From positions 4,526,001-4,590,000 of the forward strand of contig NZ_CP099397.1 in NCBI RefSeq assembly GCF_021495345.1: 64,000 nucleotides of DNA, in the 5' to 3' direction. Of the stretch, positions 8,050 to 16,004 are shown piece after piece. The notes beneath the pieces were generated by a model. The model saw only the letters and a program-made list of their open reading frames with translations, was not told the origin of the DNA and ran no database searches. Every line of letters starts with the position of its first letter. Position 1 is the stretch's first letter. This DNA is from Pseudomonas hydrolytica (GTDB taxonomy: Bacteria > Pseudomonadota > Gammaproteobacteria > Pseudomonadales > Pseudomonadaceae). Position numbers and translations under genes: made by a program.

Positions 8050-8079
8050 AAAAAGCCAGGCCCAAGGCCTGGCTTTTTC
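8050..8079. terminator. bidirectional intrinsic terminator
   Basis: AAAAAGCCAGGCC caa GGCCTGGCTTTTT: 8-bp GC-rich stem flanked by A and T tracts. It ends the zinc-linked operon and could also stop minus-strand transcription of the TonB operon. Confidence 0.9.
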
Positions 8080-8137
8080 TTGTGTGGCGGCTGCGCTCTG
8101 CGGCGGCGGAGCGTTCTTTGAACACCTCACCGAAGAT

Positions 8138-8180
8138 GGTGCGCGCGGCGCACCCTACGGTAGGGTGCGCTGCGCGCACC
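8138..8180. repeat. REP-like inverted pair, back to back
   Basis: Reverse copy 8138-8158 and forward copy 8160-8180 of the GTAGGGTGCGC..GCGCACC family, joined by a single base. Together they form a long, nearly perfect inverted repeat. It sits at the 3' end of the TonB operon, ten bases past its last gene. Confidence 0.85.
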
Positions 8181-8189
8181 GAGAACGAC

Positions 8190-9287
8190 TCAACTGCGAC
8201 TGGCGACCCGATTTTCCTGCTCGAAACGCAGCTCGCTTTCCGCCCACTGCCGCCATGAACGCACCTTGGCGCGCTCGGCACCACCGCGTTCGGCACGCGC
8301 CAGCGCGTCCAGCCCGGCCTGCCAGCGCGACCGTTCCAGCTCCAGCTGGGCGACATACAGCCAGTGCTTGCCGTTGCCGCTGCGCTCGGCCAGCGGGCGC
8401 AGCACGCGCACCGCCGCGGCGCGATCGCGCGCCTGCCACCAGAACAGGCCCAGACGCTCCTGACGAGCCGCGGTGTTGGCCAGCAGGCCGCTGTCGAGCA
8501 TGCCGGCCAGCAGCTTGGCGCCCTGCCAGGGCTGATCGGCGGCGCCGGCCAGCAGCACCAGGTTATCCAGCTCCGCCTCGCTGAAGCGCAGGCCCTTGCT
8601 GTGCGCCGCACGCAGGGTCGCCAGCGCCTTGTCGTTGCTGCCGGCCATCTGCTGCAGACCGGCCAGTTGGCGCCAGCCCTTGGCATCGTTCGGCTGACGC
8701 GCCAGCAGCTGACGCTGCCAGCGCTCGGCCTGGGCATAGCGCTTGAGGTCGGCGTTGGCGCCCACCAGGAACTGCAGCCAGATGTCGGCGGCCTTGGGGT
8801 TGGCCTGCACGTAGCGCTCGGCCAGTGGCAATGCCTTGGCCGGCTGGTTCAGGCCCTGGTAGGCCTGCACCAGCATCTGCAGCACCTCTTCGGAGGCCGT
8901 GCCCTGCTCGGGCCCCAGCAGCTCGACGACCCTGGCGAAACGGCGCTCGCCGAGATTGAGCTTGGCCAGGTTGAGGCGTTCGCCGGCGAGCATCTGTTCG
9001 TCGAGCTTGCCGCTGCGCACGGCCTTGTCCAGCCACTCGATGGCCTGTCCGTTGTTGCCGGCCGACCAGGCCACATAGGCCTGGCTGCGCCAGATCAGCG
9101 CCTCTTCGAGACTGCCACTCTTGGCCTGGATGCCCTCCAGCGCGCGCCGTGCGGCGGCGTGGTCACCCTTCTGCTGCGCGGCCTGCGCCGCGTTCAGCGC
9201 GCGGAACACGGTCGGGTCGACGGTCTGCTGGGCCATGCCAGGCACGGCCCCAGCACTGAGCATCACGAGCAACAACCAACGGTACAT
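8190..9287 (-). CDS. periplasmic TPR protein of the TonB2-like system
   Basis: 365 aa with a signal peptide (1-19, GMAQ cleavage). It consists almost entirely of TPR-like helical repeats (for example AQAAQQKGDHAAARRALEGIQ, LAERYVQANPKAADIWLQFLVGA, AERWQRQLLARQPNDAKGWRQLAGL). A perfect AAAGGAG lies seven bases before the ATG at 9287; longer readings run antisense or out of frame through tonB. TPR proteins of this kind close TonB2-type operons in many marine and pseudomonad species, where they are thought to help deliver energy to particular TonB-dependent receptors. The role here is inferred from context. Confidence 0.85.
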   Translation of the reverse strand: MYRWLLLVMLSAGAVPGMAQQTVDPTVFRALNAAQAAQQKGDHAAARRALEGIQAKSGSLEEALIWRSQAYVAWSAGNNGQAIEWLDKAVRSGKLDEQMLAGERLNLAKLNLGERRFARVVELLGPEQGTASEEVLQMLVQAYQGLNQPAKALPLAERYVQANPKAADIWLQFLVGANADLKRYAQAERWQRQLLARQPNDAKGWRQLAGLQQMAGSNDKALATLRAAHSKGLRFSEAELDNLVLLAGAADQPWQGAKLLAGMLDSGLLANTAARQERLGLFWWQARDRAAAVRVLRPLAERSGNGKHWLYVAQLELERSRWQAGLDALARAERGGAERAKVRSWRQWAESELRFEQENRVASRS

Positions 9288-9289
9288 GG

Positions 9290-9970
9290 TCAGCTCCTTT
9301 CCAGACGGAAGTAGAGGGTTTTCACCGCTTCGCGGTCCACTGCCAGGCCACCCTCGGTACGCGGCGCGAAGCGCCAGCGGGCGGCGGCGCGGCGCGCTTC
9401 GCGTTCGAACACATTGCGCGGATTGGCCTCCAGCACGCGGATGTTCTCCACATTGCCGGAGCGGTTGATGGTGAAAGCCAGTTTGACGAAACCTTCGATG
9501 CCTCGTTGCAGCGCATAGCGCGGGTATTCCGGGCGCACGTCGTTGAGCGGCATGACTTCGCTCTCCATGCCGCCCATCTGCCCGGACTCGGCAGCCTCGC
9601 TCGGCGGCGTCGGCGCTGGCGCGCCCGGGGCGAGACCAGACAGGCTCGGCGCCGGCGCGCTGTTGACGGCGATACCGCTGGCCAGGCTGGGCAGCTGGAT
9701 GTCCAGCGCCGGCAGGTTGGCATTCGGCGTGGCCGTTTGCGGCGTCGGCGGCGTAGGGGGCTGCGGTGTTTGCGGCTGCGGCGGCTGCGGTGCCTGCTGA
9801 CGGGTACGGCTGGCGGTCTCGCTGGTGTTGCCGTCCATGCGCACGAAGTTGGCCACGCTGACCGGGTCCTGGCTGACCTTGGCGCTCGGCGGCGCGACCA
9901 TGTACAGCATCAGGGCGAACAGCCCCAGGGCCATCAGGCAGGCGCCGAGAAAAGACAGCGGCAGGCGCAT
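9290..9970 (-). CDS. TonB family energy transducer
   Basis: 226 aa. The N-terminal membrane anchor (about 7-27) is followed by a Pro/Gln/Thr-rich periplasmic stretch (about 58-85, repeated PQP/PTPP) and a C-terminal TonB domain (about 145-226) with RPEYPRYALQRGIEGFVKLAF and WRFAPR. The anchor lacks the canonical SHxxxHxxW start of E. coli TonB, as in TonB2 forms. The start overlaps the exbD stop by one base (TGATG). It transmits proton-motive force from ExbB/ExbD to outer-membrane receptors for iron complexes or other scarce nutrients. Confidence 0.92.
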   Translation of the reverse strand: MRLPLSFLGACLMALGLFALMLYMVAPPSAKVSQDPVSVANFVRMDGNTSETASRTRQQAPQPPQPQTPQPPTPPTPQTATPNANLPALDIQLPSLASGIAVNSAPAPSLSGLAPGAPAPTPPSEAAESGQMGGMESEVMPLNDVRPEYPRYALQRGIEGFVKLAFTINRSGNVENIRVLEANPRNVFEREARRAAARWRFAPRTEGGLAVDREAVKTLYFRLERS

Positions 9971-10380
9971 CAGTTGACTCCGCTACCGGCAGCCAGCGCG
10001 ACATCCTGCACACCGGCCAGACGCGCCTGATCCATCACCTGGACGACCAGGCCGGTACGCGCATCCTTGTCGGCCTGCACCACTACGGCACCTTCCGGCT
10101 GATCGACGCGCATGCGCTCGACATGGGCGCGCACGCTGCGGATGTCCACCGACTGCTTGTCCATCCAGATCTGCCCGTCGGCGGTGACGGCGATGAGGAT
10201 GTTGCCCTTGTCCTGCGGATTGGCGGTTTCCGCCTGCGGGCGCTGTACTTCGACCCCGGACTCGCGAATGAACGAGCTGGTGACGATGAAGAAGATCAGC
10301 ATGATGAAGACCACGTCGAGCATCGGCGTGAGGTCGATGCCGGTGTCTTCGTCCTGCTGGTGGTGACGACGCATTCTCAT
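9970..10380 (-). CDS. exbD: ExbD/TolR family biopolymer transport protein
   Basis: 136 aa with one membrane helix (about 20-40), which begins DLTPMLDVVFIMLIFFIV and contains the conserved proton-carrying aspartate D22. The C-terminal periplasmic domain follows. It works as the stator partner of ExbB in driving TonB. It lies 11 bases after exbB and overlaps tonB by one base. Confidence 0.95.
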   Translation of the reverse strand: MRMRRHHQQDEDTGIDLTPMLDVVFIMLIFFIVTSSFIRESGVEVQRPQAETANPQDKGNILIAVTADGQIWMDKQSVDIRSVRAHVERMRVDQPEGAVVVQADKDARTGLVVQVMDQARLAGVQDVALAAGSGVN

Positions 10381-10391
10381 GTTGGGCGATC

Positions 10392-10940
10392 TCAGTCGTG
10401 ACGCAGCTGGTCGGCCAGCCGCTCGATGGCCTGGCTGGCTTCGCGCTCGAGGCGTGCCAGGCTGAACAATCCGGGGATGGCCAGGACCATGCCGGCCATG
10501 GTCGGCAGGGTCGCCTGCCAGACGCCTGCGGCCATGCCGCGTGGGTTGCCGGTGCCGTTGAGGGCGAGCACGTCGAACACGGCGATCATGCCCAGCACGG
10601 TGCCGAGCAGCCCCAGCAGCGGATACAGCGCCACCAGGGTCTTGCCCAGGCGCAGCGGCGCTGCCAGTTGCTGACGCGCCTGCGCCAGCCAGGCCAGGCG
10701 CACGGCGCGCTGCCAGTTGCCGTTGTCATCGGCCAGCACCTGCTGCCAGGCCTCGCGGCGTTCCTGCACCCAGCGCGGGAAGATCCGCCGCATGTACCAG
10801 AAGCGCTCGAACACCAGGGTCCAGAACACCACGCAGAGCAGCGCCAGCGCCCACATCACCACGCCGCCGGCGCTCATGAAATCGAGCAGTGCATAGGCAC
10901 TGTCGACCACGCGCAGCCAGAAGGCGAACAGATCAGTCAC
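10392..10940 (-). CDS. exbB: ExbB/TolQ/MotA-type proton channel protein
   Basis: 182 aa with three predicted membrane segments (about 25-45, 103-125 and 145-168). The typical sequence PLLGLLGTVLGMIAVFDVLA lies in helix 2 and PTMAGMVLAIPGLF in helix 3. It forms the inner-membrane channel with ExbD. The start overlaps the end of the TtpC-like gene by eight bases. This is the short ExbB of the two-ExbB (ExbB2 plus TtpC) arrangement. Confidence 0.94.
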   Translation of the reverse strand: MTDLFAFWLRVVDSAYALLDFMSAGGVVMWALALLCVVFWTLVFERFWYMRRIFPRWVQERREAWQQVLADDNGNWQRAVRLAWLAQARQQLAAPLRLGKTLVALYPLLGLLGTVLGMIAVFDVLALNGTGNPRGMAAGVWQATLPTMAGMVLAIPGLFSLARLEREASQAIERLADQLRHD

Positions 10941-12282
10941 GGCGCGGCGCTCCCGACAGATGCAGGGCGATCAGACCGGCGCTCTGCTGCTCCAGGATCT
11001 GGATCAGGCCCTTGCTGCGGCTGGCCAGCAGGCTATGCAGGAACAGCAGCGGGATGGCCACCACCAGGCCCAGCACGGTGGTCACCAGGGCCTGGGAAAT
11101 GCCGTCGGCCATCAGACGCGAGTCGCCGCCACCGCTCTGGGTGATGGCCTGGAAGGTGACGATCATGCCGGTCACGGTGCCCAGCAGACCGAGCAGCGGC
11201 GCCACGGCGGCGAGCAGTTTGAGCAGGCCCTGGCCTTTTTCCAGCGGCGGGGTCTCCTGCAGGATCGCCTCGTCCAGCTTCAGCTCCAGGGTCTCCAGGT
11301 CAGCCAGTTGCGGCTTGGCGCCCAGCACACCGATCACCCGACCCAGCGGGTTGTCATTGCGCGGCGCGCTGAGGTCATGCATCTGCGCCTTGACGCCGCC
11401 GCCGACGCGGCCCAGATAGACCATGCGCCACACAGCCAGAAGCAGGCCGAAAGCGCCCAGCACGACGATCACCCAACCGACCAGACCACCCTGTTGCAGA
11501 CGATCCCACAGGGTCGGCTGCTGCTGCAGCTGCGCCAGCAGGCTGCCACGGCTCGGGTCGATGGGCAGCGTGGCGAGCGTGTCGGAGCTGCTCAGGTAGT
11601 CCCTGACCTGGCCCAGGCCGGACGGCTGACGCGGCGGCGCCACCAGCTGCCCGGCATCGGCGTCGTAGCGCAGGAAGGCATCCTCGCCATACACAGCGAA
11701 GCCCCCCACACGCAGCACCTGTTGCTCCTGGCGCGAACCATCGGCACTCACCACCGGCAGTTGCAGGCGCTCGATACGGCCGCTGGCGGCCAGGTCTTCG
11801 AGCAGCAGCATCCAGTAGCCGTCGAGATCCTCGGCGGACGGCAGCGAGCGGCTTTCAGCCAATGCCTTGAGGCGCTTGAGGCGCTCCGGGTACTGGGCGT
11901 TGAGCAGGCTGTCCTGCCATTGCCCGGCAACATCGCCGGCGCTCTGGCGCACCACGCCAAACAACTCGCCAAGATGACCGACGCGCTGCGCCAGCAGTTT
12001 CTCCTGCTCGGCCAGCTCGGCCTCCTGGCGGTCGAACTCGGCCTTCAGACGCTCGCTTTCGGCCTTCTGGGTATTCAGTGCGGAGCGCGCGGCAGCCAGC
12101 AACTGAGCCTGCTCGCTGCGCTTGGAGAGAAACGCCTGTTCGCGTTCCTGCATGGCGCTGACTTCGGCAGCGCGCTCGCTGCGGATGCGCTGAAGCAGTT
12201 GGTCAGGGTTGAGGGTTTCGGCCACGGCGGCCAGTGCCGGCAACAGGCTGAGCGCCAGTACGGCTACAACACGACGACTCAT
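10933..12282 (-). CDS. TtpC-like MotA/TolQ/ExbB protein with long periplasmic coiled coil
   Basis: 449 aa. A signal-like N terminus (1-22, VLALSLLPALAAVAE) precedes a charged, coiled-coil-rich periplasmic region (about 30-125, ERAAEVSAMQEREQAFLSK and QEAELAEQEKLLAQR). A globular part follows, and then a C-terminal ExbB-like domain with three helices (first near 285-310; LGLLGTVTGMIVTFQAI near 385). This is the architecture of Vibrio TtpC, required for TonB2 function. The start ATG overlaps the DUF3450 stop (ATGA). It probably links the ExbB/ExbD motor to periplasmic partners such as DUF3450. Confidence 0.88.
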   Translation of the reverse strand: MSRRVVAVLALSLLPALAAVAETLNPDQLLQRIRSERAAEVSAMQEREQAFLSKRSEQAQLLAAARSALNTQKAESERLKAEFDRQEAELAEQEKLLAQRVGHLGELFGVVRQSAGDVAGQWQDSLLNAQYPERLKRLKALAESRSLPSAEDLDGYWMLLLEDLAASGRIERLQLPVVSADGSRQEQQVLRVGGFAVYGEDAFLRYDADAGQLVAPPRQPSGLGQVRDYLSSSDTLATLPIDPSRGSLLAQLQQQPTLWDRLQQGGLVGWVIVVLGAFGLLLAVWRMVYLGRVGGGVKAQMHDLSAPRNDNPLGRVIGVLGAKPQLADLETLELKLDEAILQETPPLEKGQGLLKLLAAVAPLLGLLGTVTGMIVTFQAITQSGGGDSRLMADGISQALVTTVLGLVVAIPLLFLHSLLASRSKGLIQILEQQSAGLIALHLSGAPRRD

Positions 12283-13052
12283 TGTGCGGCCTCCTCGGCC
12301 AAGGTCTTGATCGGCAGGGACAGCACGGCAGGCGCCTGCTGCTGACGGGCGATGGCGATGGCCTGGGTCAACGGACGACGTGCGCTGCCGTCGAGCACTT
12401 CCCATGCCTTGGTCTGTGGGTTCCACCAGCCGCTCTCGTGCGCATCGAGGGTCTGGTAATAGAGCATGCTGCGGCCCAGGCGCAGGAACTCGACACTGCG
12501 CGAACCACCGTCTGCCTGATTCAGCTCGCCGCGCCAGGCTTCGAGCGTGCGGCCATAATCGCTCTCGATCTGGTAGGCCTCGAGGATACGGCGGTATTTG
12601 TCGGCCAGACTCACGTCAGCGCGCGGCAGCAGGTCCTGCAGTTGAGCCAGACGGTCTTCACGTTCTTCGGGCAGAAACGGCAGGTCGGCGGCGATGAACT
12701 CACCCAGCACCTCGACCATCTTGACCATCTGCGGGCTCACCGCTTCCTGGGTACGCTCGATGCCATCGAGCTGCTTCTGATAACTGGCCAGCTCCTGACG
12801 CTGGGCTTCGACCAGGTCACGAAGTTGACTGTTATAACCTTTCAAAGCCTCGGCCTGCTGCAAGGCGTTACGGTACTCATTGAGCATCTCGCGGCTGGCG
12901 TCGTCCAGCTGCTCGACACGGCCCTGAGAGGCTTTGGCCTCGGCGGCCAGACGCTGGCTTTCGTCCAGCGCCGCATCGAGCGGTGCGGCAGCCAGCGAAC
13001 CGCTGGCCAGCATCAGGGCGGCGGCCAGGGAGCGGAGGGGGAAGCGATTCAT
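12279..13052 (-). CDS. DUF3450 periplasmic coiled-coil protein of the TonB2-like operon
   Basis: 257 aa with a signal peptide (1-21, cleaved near SLAAAP). A long coiled coil (about 25-100, RLAAEAKASQGRVEQLDD and YQKQLDGIERTQ) and the DUF3450 core (FLPEEREDRLAQL, YRRILEAYQIESDYGRTLEAW, WWNPQTKAWEVL) follow. The ATG at 13052 was chosen because it begins the signal peptide; the longer reading starts inside the promoter. DUF3450 genes almost always precede a TtpC-like gene. First gene of the six-gene operon, behind a consensus-like promoter and Fur-like box. Confidence 0.88.
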   Translation of the reverse strand: MNRFPLRSLAAALMLASGSLAAAPLDAALDESQRLAAEAKASQGRVEQLDDASREMLNEYRNALQQAEALKGYNSQLRDLVEAQRQELASYQKQLDGIERTQEAVSPQMVKMVEVLGEFIAADLPFLPEEREDRLAQLQDLLPRADVSLADKYRRILEAYQIESDYGRTLEAWRGELNQADGGSRSVEFLRLGRSMLYYQTLDAHESGWWNPQTKAWEVLDGSARRPLTQAIAIARQQQAPAVLSLPIKTLAEEAAQ

Positions 13053-13090
13053 GCGGAGAGGGTCCTCGACAGACGGGCTTGCTGCAAAAA

Positions 13091-13126
13091 GAGAAACATT
13101 ATCATCTACGTACGCATTCGAATCAA
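13091..13126 (-). promoter_or_regulatory. sigma70-type promoter with Fur-like box for the TonB2-like operon
   Basis: On the minus strand TTGATT (13126-13121) is followed after exactly 17 bp by GATAAT (13103-13098). The plus-strand 19-mer GAGAAACATTATCATCTAC (13091-13109) matches the Fur consensus GATAATGATTATCATTATC form at 13 of 19 positions and covers the -10. Iron repression by Fur would fit a TonB system. Promoter elements are directly visible; Fur binding is inferred. Confidence 0.6.
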
Positions 13127-13160
13127 TGGACAAAACAGCTCGGCAGAGCCCGCCGATCTA

Positions 13161-13201
13161 TTGAGCCAGGTCAAAAAGCGAATTGTTGCGTGGCTTAGCA
13201 T
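13161..13201 (+). promoter_or_regulatory. Anr/FNR box and -10 for ompW/oprG
   Basis: TTGAGCCAGGTCAA (13161-13174) fits the FNR/Anr pattern TTGA-N6-TCAA. A TAGCAT -10 lies at 13196-13201; a start near 13209 would put the box at about -41.5, the classic class II activator position. Low-oxygen activation of ompW by FNR and of oprG by Anr is known in E. coli and P. aeruginosa. Confidence 0.65.
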
Positions 13202-13244
13202 TGAACCCAGCCAAAGACACAACCGACTCGAACTGGAGCTCGCC

Positions 13245-13928
13245 ATGTACAAATCGCTGTTCACTGCCTCCCTGCTGGCCCTCGCCATCGCCGCCCCTGT
13301 CGCCCAGGCTCACCAGGCCGGCGACATCATCCTGCGTGCCGGTGCAATCACCGTCGACCCGCGCGAAGACAGCGGCAATATCGACCACGCCGTGCTCGGT
13401 AAGGTCCCCGGCAGTGGTGCCACCCTGGACAGCGATACCCAGTTGGGTCTGAACTTCGCCTACATGGTCACCGACCATTTCGGCATCGAACTGCTGGCAG
13501 CCACCCCGTTCAGCCATGACGTAGGCGTCAAGGGCATGCCCGGCGCCTTCGCCGGCCTCAACGGCAAGCTGGGCAGCCTCAAGCACCTGCCGCCGACCCT
13601 CAGCGCCGTCTACTACCCGCTAGACAAGAGCTCGGCCTTCCAGCCCTATGTCGGTATCGGCATCAACTACACCTGGTTCTTCGACACCGAGCTGAGCAGC
13701 GAAGCCGAAGGCAAGGGCTTCCGCGGCCTCGACATGAAGGACTCCTGGGGCCTGGCCGGCCAGGTCGGCATGGACTACATGCTCACCGACAAGCTGATGC
13801 TCAATGCCCAGGTGCGCTACATCGACATCGACACCACCGGCACCACCTACCTGGCCGGCGACAAGGTCAAGGTCGATGTGGATGTCGATCCCTTCGTCTA
13901 CATGGTCGGCCTGGGCTACAAGTTCTGA
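13245..13928 (+). CDS. oprG: outer membrane protein OmpW/OprG
   Basis: 227 aa with a signal peptide cleaved after AQA (residue 21). HQAGDIILRAGAITVDPREDSG follows, the OmpW N-terminal signature, then eight alternating amphipathic strands and a terminal phenylalanine (GLGYKF) for BAM recognition. OmpW/OprG forms a small 8-stranded barrel with a hydrophobic channel, thought to pass small hydrophobic molecules. GGAGCTCGCC precedes the ATG. It is divergent from the TonB2-like operon, and the Anr box upstream predicts expression at low oxygen. The longer reading from 12282 is antisense to DUF3450 and was rejected. Confidence 0.95.
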   Translation: MYKSLFTASLLALAIAAPVAQAHQAGDIILRAGAITVDPREDSGNIDHAVLGKVPGSGATLDSDTQLGLNFAYMVTDHFGIELLAATPFSHDVGVKGMPGAFAGLNGKLGSLKHLPPTLSAVYYPLDKSSAFQPYVGIGINYTWFFDTELSSEAEGKGFRGLDMKDSWGLAGQVGMDYMLTDKLMLNAQVRYIDIDTTGTTYLAGDKVKVDVDVDPFVYMVGLGYKF

Positions 13929-13945
13929 CAGCCCGCGCGAAAACG

Positions 13946-13972
13946 AAAAAGCCGGCAGATGCCGGCTTTTTC
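13946..13972 (+). terminator. intrinsic terminator of oprG
   Basis: AAAAAGCCGGC agat GCCGGCTTTTTC: 6-bp GC stem extended by A/T pairs and followed by a T run, 20 bases after the stop codon. Confidence 0.9.
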
Positions 13973-14003
13973 ATTTACCCGATGTACAGCCCGGGCAAGC
14001 TTT

Positions 14004-14085
14004 GGTGCGCACGGCGCACCCTACGGTGCGTGCCTCAGATAGCACGCCGATAGCCCGACTACGCGTAGGGTGCGCCGCGCGCACC
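14004..14085. repeat. REP-like inverted pair (14004-14024 and 14065-14085)
   Basis: Reverse and forward copies of the GTAGGGTGCGC..GCGCACC family, 40 bp apart, in the gap between the convergent oprG and epimerase genes. The remaining 100 bp to 14189 shows no other feature. Confidence 0.8.
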
Positions 14086-14188
14086 GATGAGGGCGTATCT
14101 TTCGCTGCACACACCGCATGCGGAACGGCTCAGCCACAGGGTCTTCGCGATACCGATGAGGGTCGAGGCGTCCCGCGTCCCAAGCGGC

Positions 14189-15109
14189 TTACAGCCCGAG
14201 CAGTTGGCGCAAGCCTTCACGCAGCGGCGTCTGCTGCGGCAGACGGTAATGCGCCCGCAGGCGCACATTGTCGGCACGCGAGTGGCGGATATCGCCGGCA
14301 CGCGCCGGCAGGTGGGTAACCGGAGGCAGGCCGCCGCAGAGCGCACCGATCTCCGCCAGCAGCTGCTTGAGGCTGACCGCCTGGTTCCAGCCGACATTCA
14401 CCGGTTGCTCGACAACCTCGCCGAACAGGCCCTGCAACAGCAACTCGATCAGATCGCCGACATAGAAGAAATCGCGGGTCTGCTCGCCATCGCCGAACAC
14501 GCTGATCGGCTGCCCCTGCTGGGCGCGCTGGGTGAAGATGCTGATCACCCCCGAATAGGGCGAAGAGGGATCCTGGCGCGGCCCGAAAATATTGAAGAAA
14601 CGAAACACCGCCGGCTCCAGCCCATGCTGACGGCGGTAGAAATCCAGATACTGCTCGCTGGCCAGCTTGTCCACGGCATAGGGCGTGAGCGGCGCCTTGG
14701 GGGTGTCTTCATCGATGGCCAGACCTTCGCCATTGTTGCCGTAGATGGCCGCGCTGGAGGCGTACAGCACGCGGCGCACGCCGTGCCGACGCATGGCCTC
14801 GCAGACGTTGAGGGTACCGATGAAGTTGCTCTGATGCGTGGCCGCCGGGTCGTCCACCGACGCCTGTACCGAGGCCACCGCTGCCAGATGCGCCACGGCA
14901 TCGCAGCCGGCCATGGCCTGCTCGACCTGTGCCGCATCGGCGACATCCCCTTCGATGAAACGCAGACGGGGGTTGTCCAGCGGCAGGTTGCTGCGCTTGC
15001 CCATGGACAGATTGTCCAGCACGCACACGCCATGACCGGCGGCCAACAGGGCGTCGACCAGGTGCGAGCCGATAAAGCCGGCGCCGCCGGTTACGAGAAT
15101 TTCAGCCAT
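14189..15109 (-). CDS. NAD-dependent epimerase/dehydratase (UDP-glucose 4-epimerase-like)
   Basis: 306 aa extended SDR protein. It has the NAD-binding GGAGFIG (8-14), the acidic residue after strand 2 (LDN), the catalytic S118/S119 in YASSAAIYG, and Y144-x3-K148 (YAVDK). It is likely to act on a nucleotide-activated sugar for surface polysaccharide, but the exact sugar cannot be told. The start at 15109 is the only one placing the glycine motif at the N terminus, and it overlaps the upstream gene by eight bases. In P. aeruginosa the same pair follows oprG (PA4068-PA4069, from memory). Confidence 0.9.
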   Translation of the reverse strand: MAEILVTGGAGFIGSHLVDALLAAGHGVCVLDNLSMGKRSNLPLDNPRLRFIEGDVADAAQVEQAMAGCDAVAHLAAVASVQASVDDPAATHQSNFIGTLNVCEAMRRHGVRRVLYASSAAIYGNNGEGLAIDEDTPKAPLTPYAVDKLASEQYLDFYRRQHGLEPAVFRFFNIFGPRQDPSSPYSGVISIFTQRAQQGQPISVFGDGEQTRDFFYVGDLIELLLQGLFGEVVEQPVNVGWNQAVSLKQLLAEIGALCGGLPPVTHLPARAGDIRHSRADNVRLRAHYRLPQQTPLREGLRQLLGL

Positions 15110-15986
15110 GACGGTAATAACGGTCCAACAGGCTCGGCAGACCGGCACGCCAGGCGCGCGGCTTGATGCCGAAGGTGTGAAGAATCTTCTTGCAGGCCAG
15201 CACCGCGTGTTGCGGCTCATCGGCTGCGTCCGGACGCGCGGAGTGCGCCTGTGGCGCAATGTCCTCGACCAGATTACTGCGGTAGTGACGCGCCTCGCTC
15301 AGCACCGCCTGGCCCAGACTCAGCGAGGTGCTCGCCTCGTGACCACCGTAGTGGTAGGTGCCCCACAGGGGAGACTCGCAATCGAGCTGCTTGAGCACCG
15401 CGAGAATCACCCGCGCCGCGTCATCCACCGGTGTCGGATTGCCGCGCCGGTCATCGGCCAGGTACAGCGCGTCGTCGCGCTCGGCGCGCTGCAGAAAGCG
15501 CCCGAGCAGGCCTTCGCGACTGTCGTCGAGCAGCCAGCCGAAGCGCAGCAGCACATGCCGCGGGCAGATCGCCCGCACGCTCTGCTCCAGGCGCCACAGT
15601 GCCTGGCCACGCAGGCCAAGTGGCACCGGTTCTTCCTTCTCGCTGTAGGCGGTGGCACGCGAGCCGTCGAAGACCCGATAGCTGGAAGGCTGCAGCAGAA
15701 CGATGCCGTGGTGCTGGCACAGCTCGGCCAGGCGCTCCACTGCACGCTCCTGAGTCTGCAGGCGCGACTCGGCCACCGATTCGGCCTGGAACCAGTCGAA
15801 GTAATAGGCCAGGTTGACCAGGGCATCGGGGCGGGTTTCATCGAGCAGCTCGGTCAGGCTGGCGGCATCCCAGCCCGACTCGGGCGGCCTGGGCGCCAGG
15901 AAGCCGATGTCCTCCTCGGCGCCGAGCCGAATCAGCGCATGCCCCAGGGCACTACCGCCGCCCAGCAGCATCAGGCGCATTCGCAT
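15102..15986 (-). CDS. RmlD-like sugar nucleotide-binding protein, catalytic motif missing
   Basis: 294 aa with a Rossmann start MRMRLMLLGGGSALGHALIRLGAEE and an RmlD/dTDP-4-dehydrorhamnose reductase-like layout (YRVFDGSRATAYSEKEEPVP, VLLRFGWLLD). Where RmlD proteins have YGxxK, this one reads PLGLRGQALWRLE, so both catalytic Tyr and Lys seem absent. It may bind rather than reduce a nucleotide sugar, or use other residues. It overlaps and is coupled to the downstream epimerase. Confidence 0.7.
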   Translation of the reverse strand: MRMRLMLLGGGSALGHALIRLGAEEDIGFLAPRPPESGWDAASLTELLDETRPDALVNLAYYFDWFQAESVAESRLQTQERAVERLAELCQHHGIVLLQPSSYRVFDGSRATAYSEKEEPVPLGLRGQALWRLEQSVRAICPRHVLLRFGWLLDDSREGLLGRFLQRAERDDALYLADDRRGNPTPVDDAARVILAVLKQLDCESPLWGTYHYGGHEASTSLSLGQAVLSEARHYRSNLVEDIAPQAHSARPDAADEPQHAVLACKKILHTFGIKPRAWRAGLPSLLDRYYRHG

Positions 15987-16004
15987 AGGCTAGAGCCCGC
16001 CCGC

